Shown here: in pieces, positions 34,525 through 43,099 of the stretch
Layout: each line of letters opens with the position of its first letter
Position numbering within the stretch: the first letter of the stretch is position 1
Source of the DNA: Burkholderia sp. OK233
GTDB lineage: Bacteria; Pseudomonadota; Gammaproteobacteria; Burkholderiales; Burkholderiaceae
DNA: 64,000 nucleotides
Assembly (NCBI RefSeq): GCF_900230185.1
Contig: NZ_OCSR01000002.1
Span: 1,116,001 to 1,180,000, forward strand
Direction of reading: 5' to 3'
Position numbers and translations under genes: made by a program
The notes under the pieces: model-generated
Seen by the model: the letters and a program-made list of their open reading frames with translations, nothing else
Databases searched by the model: none
What the model was told of the DNA's origin: nothing

Positions 34525-35454
34525 CTATTTTCCGGTCACCCAAAGCGAGCTGAATTCACCTGCAACGACGTCATCGTATGGATGATCCCGTTCGAGCAGC
34601 CCGGCCCGCCGGGCAAAAGCATTCATGCCGGTAACACTCGCGTGTGAAATGGCAGCGTCGTAAAACGGCAGATCACGTTCGATTAGCCTCGTGATCAGTT
34701 TGGCTTGCTCGGGTGGAAAGAGCGCGTTGCCGACAGTGTCCGCAAGCGTCACGTCATTGCGCAGCGCCCGCTGAGTTGCGACGATCGCCCGTACGACTGA
34801 TGCAACACGCTCCGGCTCCTGGGCGACTAGGCGATCGGTTGTGGCAATTGACGCGAAGGTGAAGTGAAACGGGTTGCGAGCAGCGCCCTCCCGGCGCACG
34901 TCGCGAATCACTTTGCCACTACCCGCCGAAACGGCCACTTCCGCGCCCATCCCATTCGCCCAGAACGCGTCGATGTCTCCGCGCTCCAAAGCGGCGGCCG
35001 CAGCGACACCGAAATTTACGCCGCCCTGCCCGGTGCCCGGCACCGGCGTAATCTGGATATTGTCGCGTTCAACGTCCAGCCCCTCCTCTAACAGCAACGC
35101 ACGCAAGCCGAAGTCCACCCACGGCGCGGCGCCGATTTTCCGCCCCTTCAGTACATGAACGCCCTCGTCCGCATTCCATAGGTCGGACCTCACAACGAGA
35201 AACCAGTACATGCCTTGAGCTTGAGCGCACAGCAGCTTGCCGCCCTTCCATTCGGGGAATGCCGCCAGCATTGAATGAGCAGAGCCTGCTACAAGCTCGA
35301 TCTCGCCGTCCCGCAGCGCCTCATACGCTTTATTGACCGGGAAGATCAGCTCGACTGACACGTCGAGTCCTTCTCGCGCAAAGAAGCCCAATTCCGCTGC
35401 GGCAAGCGCAGGAAAATAGGAATTGGAGATCATGTCAGGTACAGCCAGCTTCAT
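34525..35454 (-). CDS. NMT1/TauA-like periplasmic-binding-fold protein without signal peptide
   Basis: A 309-residue type-2 periplasmic-binding fold protein of the ABC nitrate/sulfonate/taurine group (MISNSYFPALAAAELGFFAR, KGRKIGAAPWVDFGLRALLL, FWANGMGAEVAVSAGSGKVI). It starts directly at the fold with MKLAVPDMISN. No signal peptide and no nearby permease or ATPase is present, so it is probably cytoplasmic. The same fold is used by 4,5-dihydroxyphthalate decarboxylase, so an enzymatic role such as decarboxylation or isomerisation is possible. It is the third gene of the DUF2848-cupin operon, starting behind GAGGC. Confidence 0.75.
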   Translation of the reverse strand: MKLAVPDMISNSYFPALAAAELGFFAREGLDVSVELIFPVNKAYEALRDGEIELVAGSAHSMLAAFPEWKGGKLLCAQAQGMYWFLVVRSDLWNADEGVHVLKGRKIGAAPWVDFGLRALLLEEGLDVERDNIQITPVPGTGQGGVNFGVAAAAALERGDIDAFWANGMGAEVAVSAGSGKVIRDVRREGAARNPFHFTFASIATTDRLVAQEPERVASVVRAIVATQRALRNDVTLADTVGNALFPPEQAKLITRLIERDLPFYDAAISHASVTGMNAFARRAGLLERDHPYDDVVAGEFSSLWVTGK

Positions 35455-35513
35455 GTTTGCCTCGCAGTGAAGCGCGCGCTACCGTTGCACTACACGGCAA
35501 CGCGCACGGGCGC

Positions 35514-35900
35514 TCAATTCGAGCTTTCGTCGTAGTAGTGAATTTCGTACAGCAGGCAGCCCTGCTCGGACTTGAACGGACCGTGCACGGCACCCGGCGG
35601 GCGGCACGCATAGGTCGGAGCGACAAACGCCTCACCGCCGTCGCCGTTCTCATCGTTGCCTACCGTCAAATCGCCAGAGACGAGATAGACCTCTTCCCAG
35701 TGATCATGGACGAACGGCTTTTTCGTATAAACACCTGGTTCAAAGCGCAACAGACGCGTGCGGCTGCCCGACTTGCGAGCCTCGTCGATGTCGCTGGCGA
35801 GGATCTTCTGCGTGATGCCCTGGGGATACCCAGGAGGGACCGCCCAGCCGGTGTTCATGTCGAGTTGTATGAACTCAAGGTGAGGTTTGTTCATTGCCAT
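35514..35900 (-). CDS. Cupin-domain protein (ChrR / acetylacetone-dioxygenase-like)
   Basis: A 128-residue single-domain cupin. Possible metal ligands lie in FVHDHWEEVYLVSGDLTVG (His, His, Glu) and in PPGAVHGPFKSEQGC (His). This is like ChrR-type cupins, one of which (Dke1) is an acetylacetone-cleaving Fe(II) dioxygenase. It lies 40 bp after DUF2848 and 59 bp before the NMT1-like gene, all on the minus strand. It may be a C-C-cleaving dioxygenase or isomerase of the pathway; the fold alone does not decide. The start at 35900 follows GGAGGCCTGA. Confidence 0.75.
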   Translation of the reverse strand: MAMNKPHLEFIQLDMNTGWAVPPGYPQGITQKILASDIDEARKSGSRTRLLRFEPGVYTKKPFVHDHWEEVYLVSGDLTVGNDENGDGGEAFVAPTYACRPPGAVHGPFKSEQGCLLYEIHYYDESSN

Positions 35901-35940
35901 TCAGGCCTCCATCGTAGTTAAGTAAAGGACACTCAGACTT

Positions 35941-36633
35941 CTAGTCATGCACCGGCAGCTCCACCACGTCGTACCGGTGCCGGATCGTCCGGCCAAGGAC
36001 CGGATCTTCGAGTTCGAACCAGAACCGGCTGGAGGGCCGTATGCCACCTCGCGCGGCAAGCGTTCCACAGAACATTGCCGTACCTTCAGGCAGCGTCTCA
36101 GATCGCGCATATCGTGCGACCAGATCGGCTGGCGCCCGCATGGCGGACACCGGCCCCTCCTGATAGAGGCTCCACTCGTCCTTGTCCATGACGTAGGAAC
36201 GCAGCACGAGCTCGTCCCAATGCACCGCAACCTCGTCCCACTCCCACAAAACCGGAGCGATAGGCTTCTCACACATCTGTTTCGATACGGTGACGCCGTA
36301 GGTCTCCACCTTCCTGTCCGTATGATCGGAACCAACTCCCACGTAGCGACGTCCGCCCGCGCTCAGCAATACGAATTCGACTTCCCCGCTCGACTCGCTA
36401 CCGGAGACTTCGATGTATCCGACCTGTGAAAGCCGGGCAGCCGCGACTCGATAGAAGATTGGCGTTGAAGCCGGTCGCGCCACACCCAGCGCCTCGAGCT
36501 CCACGATGTGCTTTTCGAGCGCAACGACGTCGCGTCCTGTCCAACCCGCAATCACCGCCTCGCGCACCGCGATGTCACGCTGAGCCGACCCCGACTTGGT
36601 ATCGACCTGAAACGTCAAAGTCACTTCGTTCAT
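35941..36633 (-). CDS. DUF2848-family protein (fumarylacetoacetase-like)
   Basis: A 230-residue protein with the DUF2848 pattern. A beta-rich N-terminus is followed by RPASTPIFYRVAAARLSQVG, then FVLLSAGGRRYVGVGSDHTD (acidic, His), KQMCEKPIAPVLWEWDEV and MFCGTLAARGGIRPSSRFWF. The family resembles fumarylacetoacetate hydrolases, which cleave or decarboxylate 2-oxo-acids. Here it would act on a ring-cleavage product (inference). The start at 36633 follows AGGAGGGCGAG. It is first in a three-gene operon whose upstream region has the shared AT-rich motif. Confidence 0.82.
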   Translation of the reverse strand: MNEVTLTFQVDTKSGSAQRDIAVREAVIAGWTGRDVVALEKHIVELEALGVARPASTPIFYRVAAARLSQVGYIEVSGSESSGEVEFVLLSAGGRRYVGVGSDHTDRKVETYGVTVSKQMCEKPIAPVLWEWDEVAVHWDELVLRSYVMDKDEWSLYQEGPVSAMRAPADLVARYARSETLPEGTAMFCGTLAARGGIRPSSRFWFELEDPVLGRTIRHRYDVVELPVHD

Positions 36634-36667
36634 CTCGCCCTCCTAAAAGTTAAGCAACATCATTTGA

Positions 36668-36705
36668 TTAGCATACTAACATTACTTAGTTTAGTAATGT
36701 ATATA
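36668..36705 (-). promoter_or_regulatory. Shared operator upstream of the DUF2848 operon
   Basis: ATTACT-TAGTTT-AGTAAT at 36681-36698 is an inverted repeat, and its minus-strand reading contains TTACTAAACTA (36697-36687), one base from the TTAGTAAACTA seen at other operons. It lies about 55 bp upstream of the start codon. No clean TTGACA follows. Confidence 0.55.
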
Positions 36706-36953
36706 GCAAATTCAAGACGAGGGTTTTTCTGGATTTCGAAGAATGGGGTCCAGCCGCCCGAGGACGGACGCCTTGCACGCGGAGAGAATTTTTCTCAGGG
36801 CAAGAAGGGTGGAACTGCCCGGTATGGCGGAGAACGAACGCGTGAAGACCCGTCGCGCAGGCGTTCTAAACGCGCGACAGGTCCGCAGACAATGACCGCA
36901 CGCAGCTGCACGCGGCCGGGCAACGCTATGGGTGAGCGACCTTTACAGCTGAA
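36706..36953. other. Spacer between the DUF2848 operon and iscS-like gene
   Basis: No gene is recognised between the DUF2848 control region and the end of the cysteine desulfurase gene. Only shadow frames occur here. Confidence 0.4.
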
Positions 36954-38195
36954 TCAATGAGCGCTCCAAGCAATAGTTGCCGGGTCGATACCCGCTTCAT
37001 GCATTTCCCAGAGCGGGCTCATCGCGCGCAAGTGGGATACGGTTTCATTGACCGTCTCGATCACAATGCGCACGTCGCCTTGCGTGGTGAAGCGTCCGAG
37101 CGTAAAGCGAATTGAACTGTGCGCAAGTTCGTCACTGCGCCCAAGCGCGCGCAGCACGTAGGAAGGTTCAAGAGACGCAGACGTGCAGGCCGAGCCCGAT
37201 GAAACGGCGATGTTTTTCATCCCCATGATGAGCGACTCGCCTTCCACGAAATTGAAACTCACGTTGAGATTATGGGGAATCCGCGTGGTCATGTGGCCAT
37301 TGACATAGATCTCGTCTAGCGCAGAAAGGCCCGTCAGCAACTCGTCACGCAACGCGTGTACTCGCAGGCTCTCCCCACGCATTTCCAGTCTCGCCAGCCG
37401 GAATGCTTCTCCCATACCAACGATCTGATGGGTTGCGAGGGTGCCTGAGCGCATACCGCGCTCGTGGCCACCACCGTGGATCTGGGCAGCCAGACGCACG
37501 CGCGGCTTGCGGCGAACATATAGTGCACCAATGCCCTTCGGCCCATAGACCTTATGCGCGGTGACCGTCAACAAATCCACGTTCAACTCGTCGACATCGA
37601 TCTCGACTTTGCCCGCGGCCTGCACCGCATCGCAGTGAAACAGGATGCCTTTTTCGCGGCAGAGCGCACCGATCCGGGACACTGGCTGGATCACGCCAAT
37701 TTCATTGTTCACCAGCATGACGGACACCATAATCGTGTCGGATCGCAAGCATGCCTCGAGCCTCGCAATATCCAGTAGCCCGTCCGGCTCGACGTCCAGA
37801 TAAGTGACCTCGAAACCGTCTCGCTCGAGTTCGCGACACGTATCCAGTACCGCCTTATGTTCGGTCCTCGCGGTGACAATATGGCGGCCGCGACCGCTAT
37901 AGAAATGTGCGGCCCCCTTCAGTGCAAGGTTGTTTCCCTCCGTCGCTCCGGAAGTCCACACCACCTCGGATGGCAACGCTCCGATCAGCGCGGCGACATC
38001 CGCGCGGGCCGCCTCGACTGCGTCTTCCGCTTCCCAGCCATAAGCGTGACTACGAGATGCCGGATTGCCGAAACGCTCGCGCAGGAATGGCAACATCTTA
38101 TCCAGCACGCGCGGGTCCACCGGTGTCGTCGCACTGTAATCCATGTAAATAGGGGTGGAGACCTCAGATAGGTGCATATCGGCTTTACTCTGCAT
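36954..38195 (-). CDS. IscS-like cysteine desulfurase
   Basis: A 413-residue class V aminotransferase. Features are IYMDYSATTPVDPRVLDKML near the N-terminus, TSGATEGNNLALKGAA, the PLP lysine in TVTAHKVYGPKGIGALYVRR and the catalytic cysteine loop SSGSACTSASLEPSYVLRAL. This is the IscS (group I) form with the long active-site loop. No iscU, iscA, hscA, fdx or iscR is adjacent, so it is not part of a housekeeping isc operon. It follows a GST and a VOC gene on the same strand. The start at 38195 is a choice; ATG 38177 is also possible. Confidence 0.88.
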   Translation of the reverse strand: MQSKADMHLSEVSTPIYMDYSATTPVDPRVLDKMLPFLRERFGNPASRSHAYGWEAEDAVEAARADVAALIGALPSEVVWTSGATEGNNLALKGAAHFYSGRGRHIVTARTEHKAVLDTCRELERDGFEVTYLDVEPDGLLDIARLEACLRSDTIMVSVMLVNNEIGVIQPVSRIGALCREKGILFHCDAVQAAGKVEIDVDELNVDLLTVTAHKVYGPKGIGALYVRRKPRVRLAAQIHGGGHERGMRSGTLATHQIVGMGEAFRLARLEMRGESLRVHALRDELLTGLSALDEIYVNGHMTTRIPHNLNVSFNFVEGESLIMGMKNIAVSSGSACTSASLEPSYVLRALGRSDELAHSSIRFTLGRFTTQGDVRIVIETVNETVSHLRAMSPLWEMHEAGIDPATIAWSAH

Positions 38196-38313
38196 TCTTT
38201 GATTTTGTATTGCGGATTCGTGTCGAATGACACGGCCGGAATCTTTTGGCCGTGCCAACCCAACAGGAGCCCCGGGACAGGTGCTATCACCGGAGCTTAG
38301 GCGAGGCAAAAGG

Positions 38314-38991
38314 TCAGGCGCACAGACCGTCTTTCAGTACCGCAGTGAAAAAGCCGCGATAAACATCTTCCGGAACCGACAGAATCGTCTTCTCGATCGC
38401 CGGGTGGCGGAGCAGGCGCTCGCGATACGCCTGGATGTGACGATAGGTACGGAAAGTAGTGTCGTCGGAAAGCTCGGCAATGATCGGCAGCAGGCGCAAC
38501 TGCGGTGCAAACATCGCATCGACGATTGAAAGCTCGGAGCCGAGGAAGAACGCGTCCTTCTTTGCCAGTTCGGCATCGAGATGAACCAGACCGTTGAACA
38601 ACTCCTTGCACATCTGATGTTTCCGCTCCAGCTCCTTCTCGAAATGAACGACGCGGATGTCCTTGTCCATGATTTCACTGTCTGCGAAGTGAATCCATTG
38701 ACGCGCGTAGGCTGCTTCCCCGGCAGACTTGGGCATCATCGGCACTTCGGGCCACACGTCGTCGATATACTGGCAGATCACCCCAGATTGGACCAGCGTG
38801 TTGCCGTTATGCGTCAACGCTGGCACCTGGCCCTGACGCGATATCGCCAGAAACTCTTCGGGACGCTCCTCGCGCGGCAAACGCAAATCGATTTCAACAC
38901 TCTTGTAGTCGAGCCCCTTGTTCGCCAGCGTAATGAACACGCGCTGGCACGTCGGCGAGATGGTTGAAACGTACAGCACCGGCTTTTCCAT
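38314..38991 (-). CDS. Glutathione S-transferase family protein
   Basis: A 225-residue GST: an N-terminal thioredoxin-like domain (KPVLYVSTISPTCQRVFITL, RQGQVPALTHNGNTLVQSGV) and a helical C-terminal domain (FFLGSELSIVDAMFAPQLRL with the conserved capping-box Asp). Possible roles are glutathione conjugation, dehalogenation, or isomerisation of a maleylpyruvate-like compound. It lies 63 bp after the VOC gene and upstream of the iscS-like gene. ATG 38991 follows GGAAGAAG. Confidence 0.88.
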   Translation of the reverse strand: MEKPVLYVSTISPTCQRVFITLANKGLDYKSVEIDLRLPREERPEEFLAISRQGQVPALTHNGNTLVQSGVICQYIDDVWPEVPMMPKSAGEAAYARQWIHFADSEIMDKDIRVVHFEKELERKHQMCKELFNGLVHLDAELAKKDAFFLGSELSIVDAMFAPQLRLLPIIAELSDDTTFRTYRHIQAYRERLLRHPAIEKTILSVPEDVYRGFFTAVLKDGLCA

Positions 38992-39054
38992 GACTTCTTC
39001 CGTCCTTATGGTGATATTTGGCTTCCGGCAGCCCTTGAGGCCGCCCTCTTCCGT

Positions 39055-39687
39055 TTAGAGCGTCTTTACGAATTCGACGTGTTGCGGAAACTCCGGCTTC
39101 AGTGCGACCTTGCCTGCGTCGAGCATGCGTTGGCGGAATTCATAGCCATTACCCGGCTTGACCTTCATGTCGTAATGCGCACGACGGGGTACTTCAGGCC
39201 AGTGTCCCGGCTGCGGATCCTGACCTTCCTGCGCAATCGGCAGCGGCTCGTCGTCGTCGATTGCCTGCTCGTCGCTCAGCGTCTCGACCGTGTTCCACGC
39301 GGCTTCGAGCGGAATGTTCTGCGGATCGAAGAAATACAGCGACCACTGAAATCCGTGATCGATCGGGCCAACCGCCTCGTAACCTGCGGCTTCGAGCTTT
39401 TCCTTGAGGAAGAAAAGGTCCTCCGGATGATCGACGTCGATGGACACGTGGTCGTAACCCAGCGGTTCGGTCGTCGGTGAGCCGTGAAACTTTTTCTTCA
39501 TCGGAGCCGCGCCGGCGTACTCGAAGAAAGCAACGTGATTTGGCCCGGTGCGGAAGAAGTAGTGGCGAAAGCCCCCGTGTCCGATGCCCATTTCGAGCTT
39601 CATGCCCAGCAAGTCCCGATAGAAGCGAATCGTCTTGCCCATGTCGCCCGTGATAAAGGCTAGGTGATTGATATGCTTGAGTACCAC
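39055..39687 (-). CDS. VOC-family (glyoxalase/extradiol-dioxygenase-like) protein
   Basis: A protein of about 210 residues. The N-terminal VOC unit has VLKHINHLAFITGDMGKTIR (metal His) and FYRDLLGMKLEM. The second unit has GYDHVSIDVDHPEDLFFLKE (metal His) and an acidic EAAW near the expected Glu ligand. A C-terminal extension of about 60 residues (GHWPEVPRRAHYDMKVKPGN) is unusual. The fold fits a single-domain extradiol dioxygenase or a glyoxalase-type isomerase. GTG 39687 lies six bases after AAGGAG and is preferred to the ATG overlapping that site. It is first in the VOC-GST-iscS-like operon. Confidence 0.8.
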   Translation of the reverse strand: MVLKHINHLAFITGDMGKTIRFYRDLLGMKLEMGIGHGGFRHYFFRTGPNHVAFFEYAGAAPMKKKFHGSPTTEPLGYDHVSIDVDHPEDLFFLKEKLEAAGYEAVGPIDHGFQWSLYFFDPQNIPLEAAWNTVETLSDEQAIDDDEPLPIAQEGQDPQPGHWPEVPRRAHYDMKVKPGNGYEFRQRMLDAGKVALKPEFPQHVEFVKTL

Positions 39688-39717
39688 GGTCATCTCCTTG
39701 GTTAGGCCGCGCGTCAA

Positions 39718-40060
39718 TAGACGGGCGGTTTCAGCTGAATCGCGTACATGTGCGCGTCAGGATCCTGGCTGCGTAACCATATTGGCTCATCGCTCACCGC
39801 AGTAGAAGCACCCTACCCGGCATCACACTGGTGACGTTTTCCACCGCAATCCGCTGCACCCAACTACGACTTTCCCTTGTAGGCCCACACTCGGGCTGTG
39901 CGTTTTTATATTAGTAAACTATTGTTGTTTTGAAAAGTTAGGGTGTATGCTAATCACACGGCGCCAGGCATTTGACGACGGCGCTGAACGAGCCGCAAAG
40001 GCGGCCCGTCCTTTCATCAGAACATATACAAACCTCACATCCGATCATAGGAGACGCAGC
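39718..40060. other. Divergent control region between VOC operon and SnoaL-like gene
   Basis: This gap of about 340 bp contains no gene that I can support. It carries the shared operator-like element at 39911-39921, marked separately. Confidence 0.5.
39905..39945. promoter_or_regulatory. Shared operator between the divergent VOC and SnoaL-like genes
   Basis: An exact TTAGTAAACTA (39911-39921) is followed after six bases by TTTTGA (plus strand). On the minus strand TTCAAA is followed after about 17 bp by ATATAA, which would put the same element between -35 and -10 of the VOC operon. One site could therefore control both directions. Confidence 0.6.
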
Positions 40061-40576
40061 ATGGACGCACTCAACGAATGCAGAACGATGACGAAAGATC
40101 AGAGAAAGCAGATTGCCCTTGAATACATGAAAGGCATCGATCGCCCCTCTGAAATCATGCATCTGTTCGCCGATGACGCGGAGGTATGTTTCCCCAAGTG
40201 GGGTATTGCCAGCGGTCGTGAACAGATTCTGCGTTTGTGGTCCGATATCGGCACGATCATCGGGTCCCTGAAACACGATTACGCACATTTCAATTTCTAT
40301 TCGGAGGGCGACGTCCTCGTCGTCGAGGGCACCAGTTTTGGTGAGACGAAGGACGGGGTGCGGTTCCGCGCGGGGATGAACCATGCTGGCCAGTTTACCG
40401 ACGTATTCGAAATCCGCGACTTCAAGATTCAGCGGTTGTATATCTATCTGGACCCGGACTACTGGGGCGCTAACACCGCGCCGTATCCGTGGCTGGCGCG
40501 CCATGAGCAATGGCCGAAGTCGGGCTCGTGGTCACAGGACGGTCACGGTCCCTTGAACGAGTCTTTTGCGCGCTGA
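40061..40576 (+). CDS. NTF2/SnoaL-like domain protein
   Basis: A 171-residue protein with the SnoaL/NTF2 cone fold pattern: helices with KQIALEYMKGIDRPSEIMHL, then FADDAEVCFPKWGIASGREQ and HFNFYSEGDVLVVEGTSFGE and FTDVFEIRDFKIQRLYIYLD. Such proteins are small isomerases, cyclases or hydrolases, or ring-hydroxylase-like partners. ATG 40061 follows AGGAGACGCAGC; the frame extends further up but without family similarity. The gene is divergent from VOC and ends at a clear terminator. Confidence 0.78.
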   Translation: MDALNECRTMTKDQRKQIALEYMKGIDRPSEIMHLFADDAEVCFPKWGIASGREQILRLWSDIGTIIGSLKHDYAHFNFYSEGDVLVVEGTSFGETKDGVRFRAGMNHAGQFTDVFEIRDFKIQRLYIYLDPDYWGANTAPYPWLARHEQWPKSGSWSQDGHGPLNESFAR

Positions 40577-40585
40577 CACTCCAAC

Positions 40586-40625
40586 AAAAAACGCGATTCA
40601 GGCTAAACCAGAATCGCGTTTTTCT
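40586..40625. terminator. Bidirectional rho-independent terminator
   Basis: AAACGCGATTC and GAATCGCGTTT pair around a loop of about 12 bases, flanked by an A-run on the left and a T-run on the right. It stands between the convergent SnoaL-like and DoxX-like genes and fits termination in both directions. Confidence 0.85.
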
Positions 40626-40652
40626 GACTACCTCCGAGACTGTTGCCGGCGA

Positions 40653-41033
40653 TCAGGTCAACGTTTGCGTGAAATCCCGTGCAATCAAGAGGAGGAGACC
40701 ACCGATGAGCGCAACGTTCTTGGTGAATTCGATGGAGGTCATGTAGTCGAATTTCCCCTTTTGAAACCATCGGCTATAGAAAAATATCGTACACAAGGCG
40801 ACATAGACAACCATTGTCGGCACGATATACCGCAACCACGTTCCCGACATGATGAGTAGGGCGCCACCAAGATCGAGCACGGTGGTCAGCGGCAGAGCCA
40901 GGGCTGGGAGCGGCACCCCCACCTGCTTCATCGCGTCAAGGTGAAACTGCCGCATCGAGAATTTCCCGTACGCAGCGAGAAGGAAAATAAGTGCGAGGCA
41001 AATTCGGCCCGCAAATGCGATTGAATGTTCCAT
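40653..41033 (-). CDS. DoxX-family membrane protein
   Basis: A 126-residue protein with four transmembrane helices (IAFAGRICLALIFLLAAYGK, ALPLTTVLDLGGALLIMSG, YIVPTMVVYVALCTIFFYS, NVALIGGLLLLIARDF). The DoxX motif with FLLAAYGKF is present. ATG 41033 lies behind GGAGGACTTC and is chosen over one eight codons upstream. It closes the HpaC-HpaB operon. DoxX-like proteins are found in many catabolic and redox operons; the role is unknown. Confidence 0.85.
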   Translation of the reverse strand: MEHSIAFAGRICLALIFLLAAYGKFSMRQFHLDAMKQVGVPLPALALPLTTVLDLGGALLIMSGTWLRYIVPTMVVYVALCTIFFYSRWFQKGKFDYMTSIEFTKNVALIGGLLLLIARDFTQTLT

Positions 41034-41105
41034 GAAGTCCTCCGATGTCGTTGTCAAAGCTGGTTGTTATTCTGGGAAACTGTTCGACAAGTCCCCCTGT
41101 TCCAG

Positions 41106-41867
41106 TCAGTCTGGATCGCGATACTGGATGCTGTTCGCGTACCCGATCAAAGCAGGGACAACGGGATTTTCGACTTCCTCACACACGTGTGCCGCCAGCC
41201 CCGCCATGCGGCTAATAACTGCCACCGAGCGAATAGCTGTCTCTGGAAAATCGATCTCGCAGAGCATCGCTCCAAGCACGGCAGTCGCGTTCATTACAAT
41301 CGGCCGTCCCGCCGACAGGTTGATTTCATCGCTCAGCACTTTGAGTAACCGCAGAAACGTACCTTCAACGCCCGCATCCTCGGCAAGCTTCAGCAAACGG
41401 GCTGCTCGAGGATCGGCATCCTTGTAATAAGGATGGCCGAATCCAGGAATGCGGCGCCCATTGCGCTGGAAGCGTACGACGGTTTCCTGGGCCCACTCCC
41501 GCGGTTCGCGGCCATCTGCTTTCGCCTCGCGCAGCAGAGCTGCGGTTCCGGCCATTGTGCCGGCAAACTTTTCTCCGATCATCATCGCACCGCCAGCGAG
41601 AGCAATCTGAATCTGCCCGGGTGCGGAGTCAGCGATCATCCTCGCTACGACCGCGCTTTGCGACAAACCGTGATCCATCAACACCACCAGCGCTGCATCC
41701 AGCACTTTCAACTGGACGAGGTTCGGGAACCGCCCGGTCAGAATGAAATAAAAGGTTTCGGTGAAAGTCTTTTGACCAACTATCTCGTTCAGAACATCCG
41801 TGCCACGCATTAGTAGCCGCGAAATATCGGAGGTAGGCGTGCCGACGCTTGTGAAGGGGGCGCTCAT
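41106..41867 (-). CDS. Citrate-synthase-like / citryl-CoA-lyase-like protein
   Basis: A 253-residue short citrate-synthase-fold protein (normal citrate synthase has about 430). It has RGTDVLNEIVGQKTFTETFY, VVLMDHGLSQSAVVARMIAD and RRIPGFGHPYYKDADPRAAR with the conserved active-site His of the GFGH motif. In place of the GPLHGGA segment with the other catalytic His, it reads MMIGEKFAGTMAGTAA. It probably cleaves or forms a CoA-ester C-C bond, but by a changed site. It starts 12 bp after the CaiB-type CoA-transferase gene, which supports a CoA-ester substrate. Confidence 0.78.
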   Translation of the reverse strand: MSAPFTSVGTPTSDISRLLMRGTDVLNEIVGQKTFTETFYFILTGRFPNLVQLKVLDAALVVLMDHGLSQSAVVARMIADSAPGQIQIALAGGAMMIGEKFAGTMAGTAALLREAKADGREPREWAQETVVRFQRNGRRIPGFGHPYYKDADPRAARLLKLAEDAGVEGTFLRLLKVLSDEINLSAGRPIVMNATAVLGAMLCEIDFPETAIRSVAVISRMAGLAAHVCEEVENPVVPALIGYANSIQYRDPD

Positions 41868-41879
41868 CTTAAGGTTTCC

Positions 41880-43061
41880 TTATGTGATGTGGTCGGCCCT
41901 GAAGGCCACAATGCTGTCCTCTGCATAGCCAAGATCCCGCAGAATGTCGTCGGTATGCTCTCCGAGCGACGGAGGCGCACCTAGAGGCTGGTCGTCCCGC
42001 GCATGGTCGAACCACACTGGTCGGCGCACTCCCGTCACCTTCCCTTGCGTGGGGTGCTCGATCACGAAGAAACTGTCCAGGTGTTGCACTTGGGGATCCT
42101 CGAACACCTCCGGTATCCGGTTCATGACCGCGAACGGCACGTCGTACTCCTCGAGCCGTGTTACCCACCACGCACAGGGAGCCTCGGCCGTCACCCGGCC
42201 GAGCTCCACGGCCGCCTGCTCGTAGTTGGCGATGCGGTCGTCACGTGTGAGAAAGCGGGGGTCAGCGGCCAGTTCAGCAGCGCCGAGCGCCGCCAGCAGT
42301 TGGTCCCAAAACTTCTGCTGCGACGACAGATGAACCGCAATTGTCCGACCGTCCGCGCAACGGAGCGCATACGACTGCGACGCGCGCACCCGCGTCCGAT
42401 GGTCGGGAATCGTGTCCATTTGCGTAACATAAGCAAATGGATCAGGAATGAAAGCTAGAGACGACGCCAGCATGTTGACGTCTACACGACGCACTTGCCC
42501 ACACCGCTCGCGCTCGAGCAGCGCAGCCTGGATGCCGTAGCACGCGAACATCCCAGTTAGATTGTCCGAGAGTGTCGGCCCGCAAAGCGCGGGTTCGTCA
42601 GGGTCTACAAAGAGGCCGGCGATACCCGATACGGCTTGAGCAACAGCGTCATAAGCCGGTCGCGACCGGTATGGACCGTCATGTCCGAAACCCGTAATCG
42701 AACAATGGATCAGGCCGGGGCTAAGATCGCTCAGCGTTTTCTCGTCAAAACCGAGTCGCTCAAGCACGCCAGGGCGGAAGTTCTCGATCAGTACGTCAGC
42801 TTGCGCCAAAAGCTTGCTAAGAATTTCCCGGCCTTGCGGAGCCTTCAGGTCGAGCGTCATGCTGCGCTTGTTTCGGTTGTAGACCACAAAGTGAGGGCTG
42901 TACAGCCCTCCTCTGAAACTGCGAAACGGATCGCCGGACCCTGGCTGCTCGATCTTGACGATGTCTGCTCCAAGGTCGCCCAACATCATTCCCGCCAATG
43001 AACCTGTAATCATCGTGGTCAACTCCACGATCTTTATGCCTTGCAACGCCCCTCTTTTCAT
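41880..43061 (-). CDS. CaiB/BaiF-type CoA transferase
   Basis: A 393-residue class III CoA transferase with IVELTTMITGSLAGMMLGDL, GADIVKIEQPGSGDPFRSF, the NRNKRSMTLDLKAPQGREIL segment, and ENFRPGVLERLGFDEKTL with the region around the catalytic Asp further on (FVDPDEPALCGPTLSDNLTG). It moves CoA between an acyl-CoA and a free carboxylate. ATG 43061 lies behind GAGAGGGCGAG. It is fourth in the six-gene operon. Confidence 0.9.
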   Translation of the reverse strand: MKRGALQGIKIVELTTMITGSLAGMMLGDLGADIVKIEQPGSGDPFRSFRGGLYSPHFVVYNRNKRSMTLDLKAPQGREILSKLLAQADVLIENFRPGVLERLGFDEKTLSDLSPGLIHCSITGFGHDGPYRSRPAYDAVAQAVSGIAGLFVDPDEPALCGPTLSDNLTGMFACYGIQAALLERERCGQVRRVDVNMLASSLAFIPDPFAYVTQMDTIPDHRTRVRASQSYALRCADGRTIAVHLSSQQKFWDQLLAALGAAELAADPRFLTRDDRIANYEQAAVELGRVTAEAPCAWWVTRLEEYDVPFAVMNRIPEVFEDPQVQHLDSFFVIEHPTQGKVTGVRRPVWFDHARDDQPLGAPPSLGEHTDDILRDLGYAEDSIVAFRADHIT

Positions 43062-43099
43062 CTCGCCCTCTCGCCAATGCGGATCCGGATAAATGTGGT

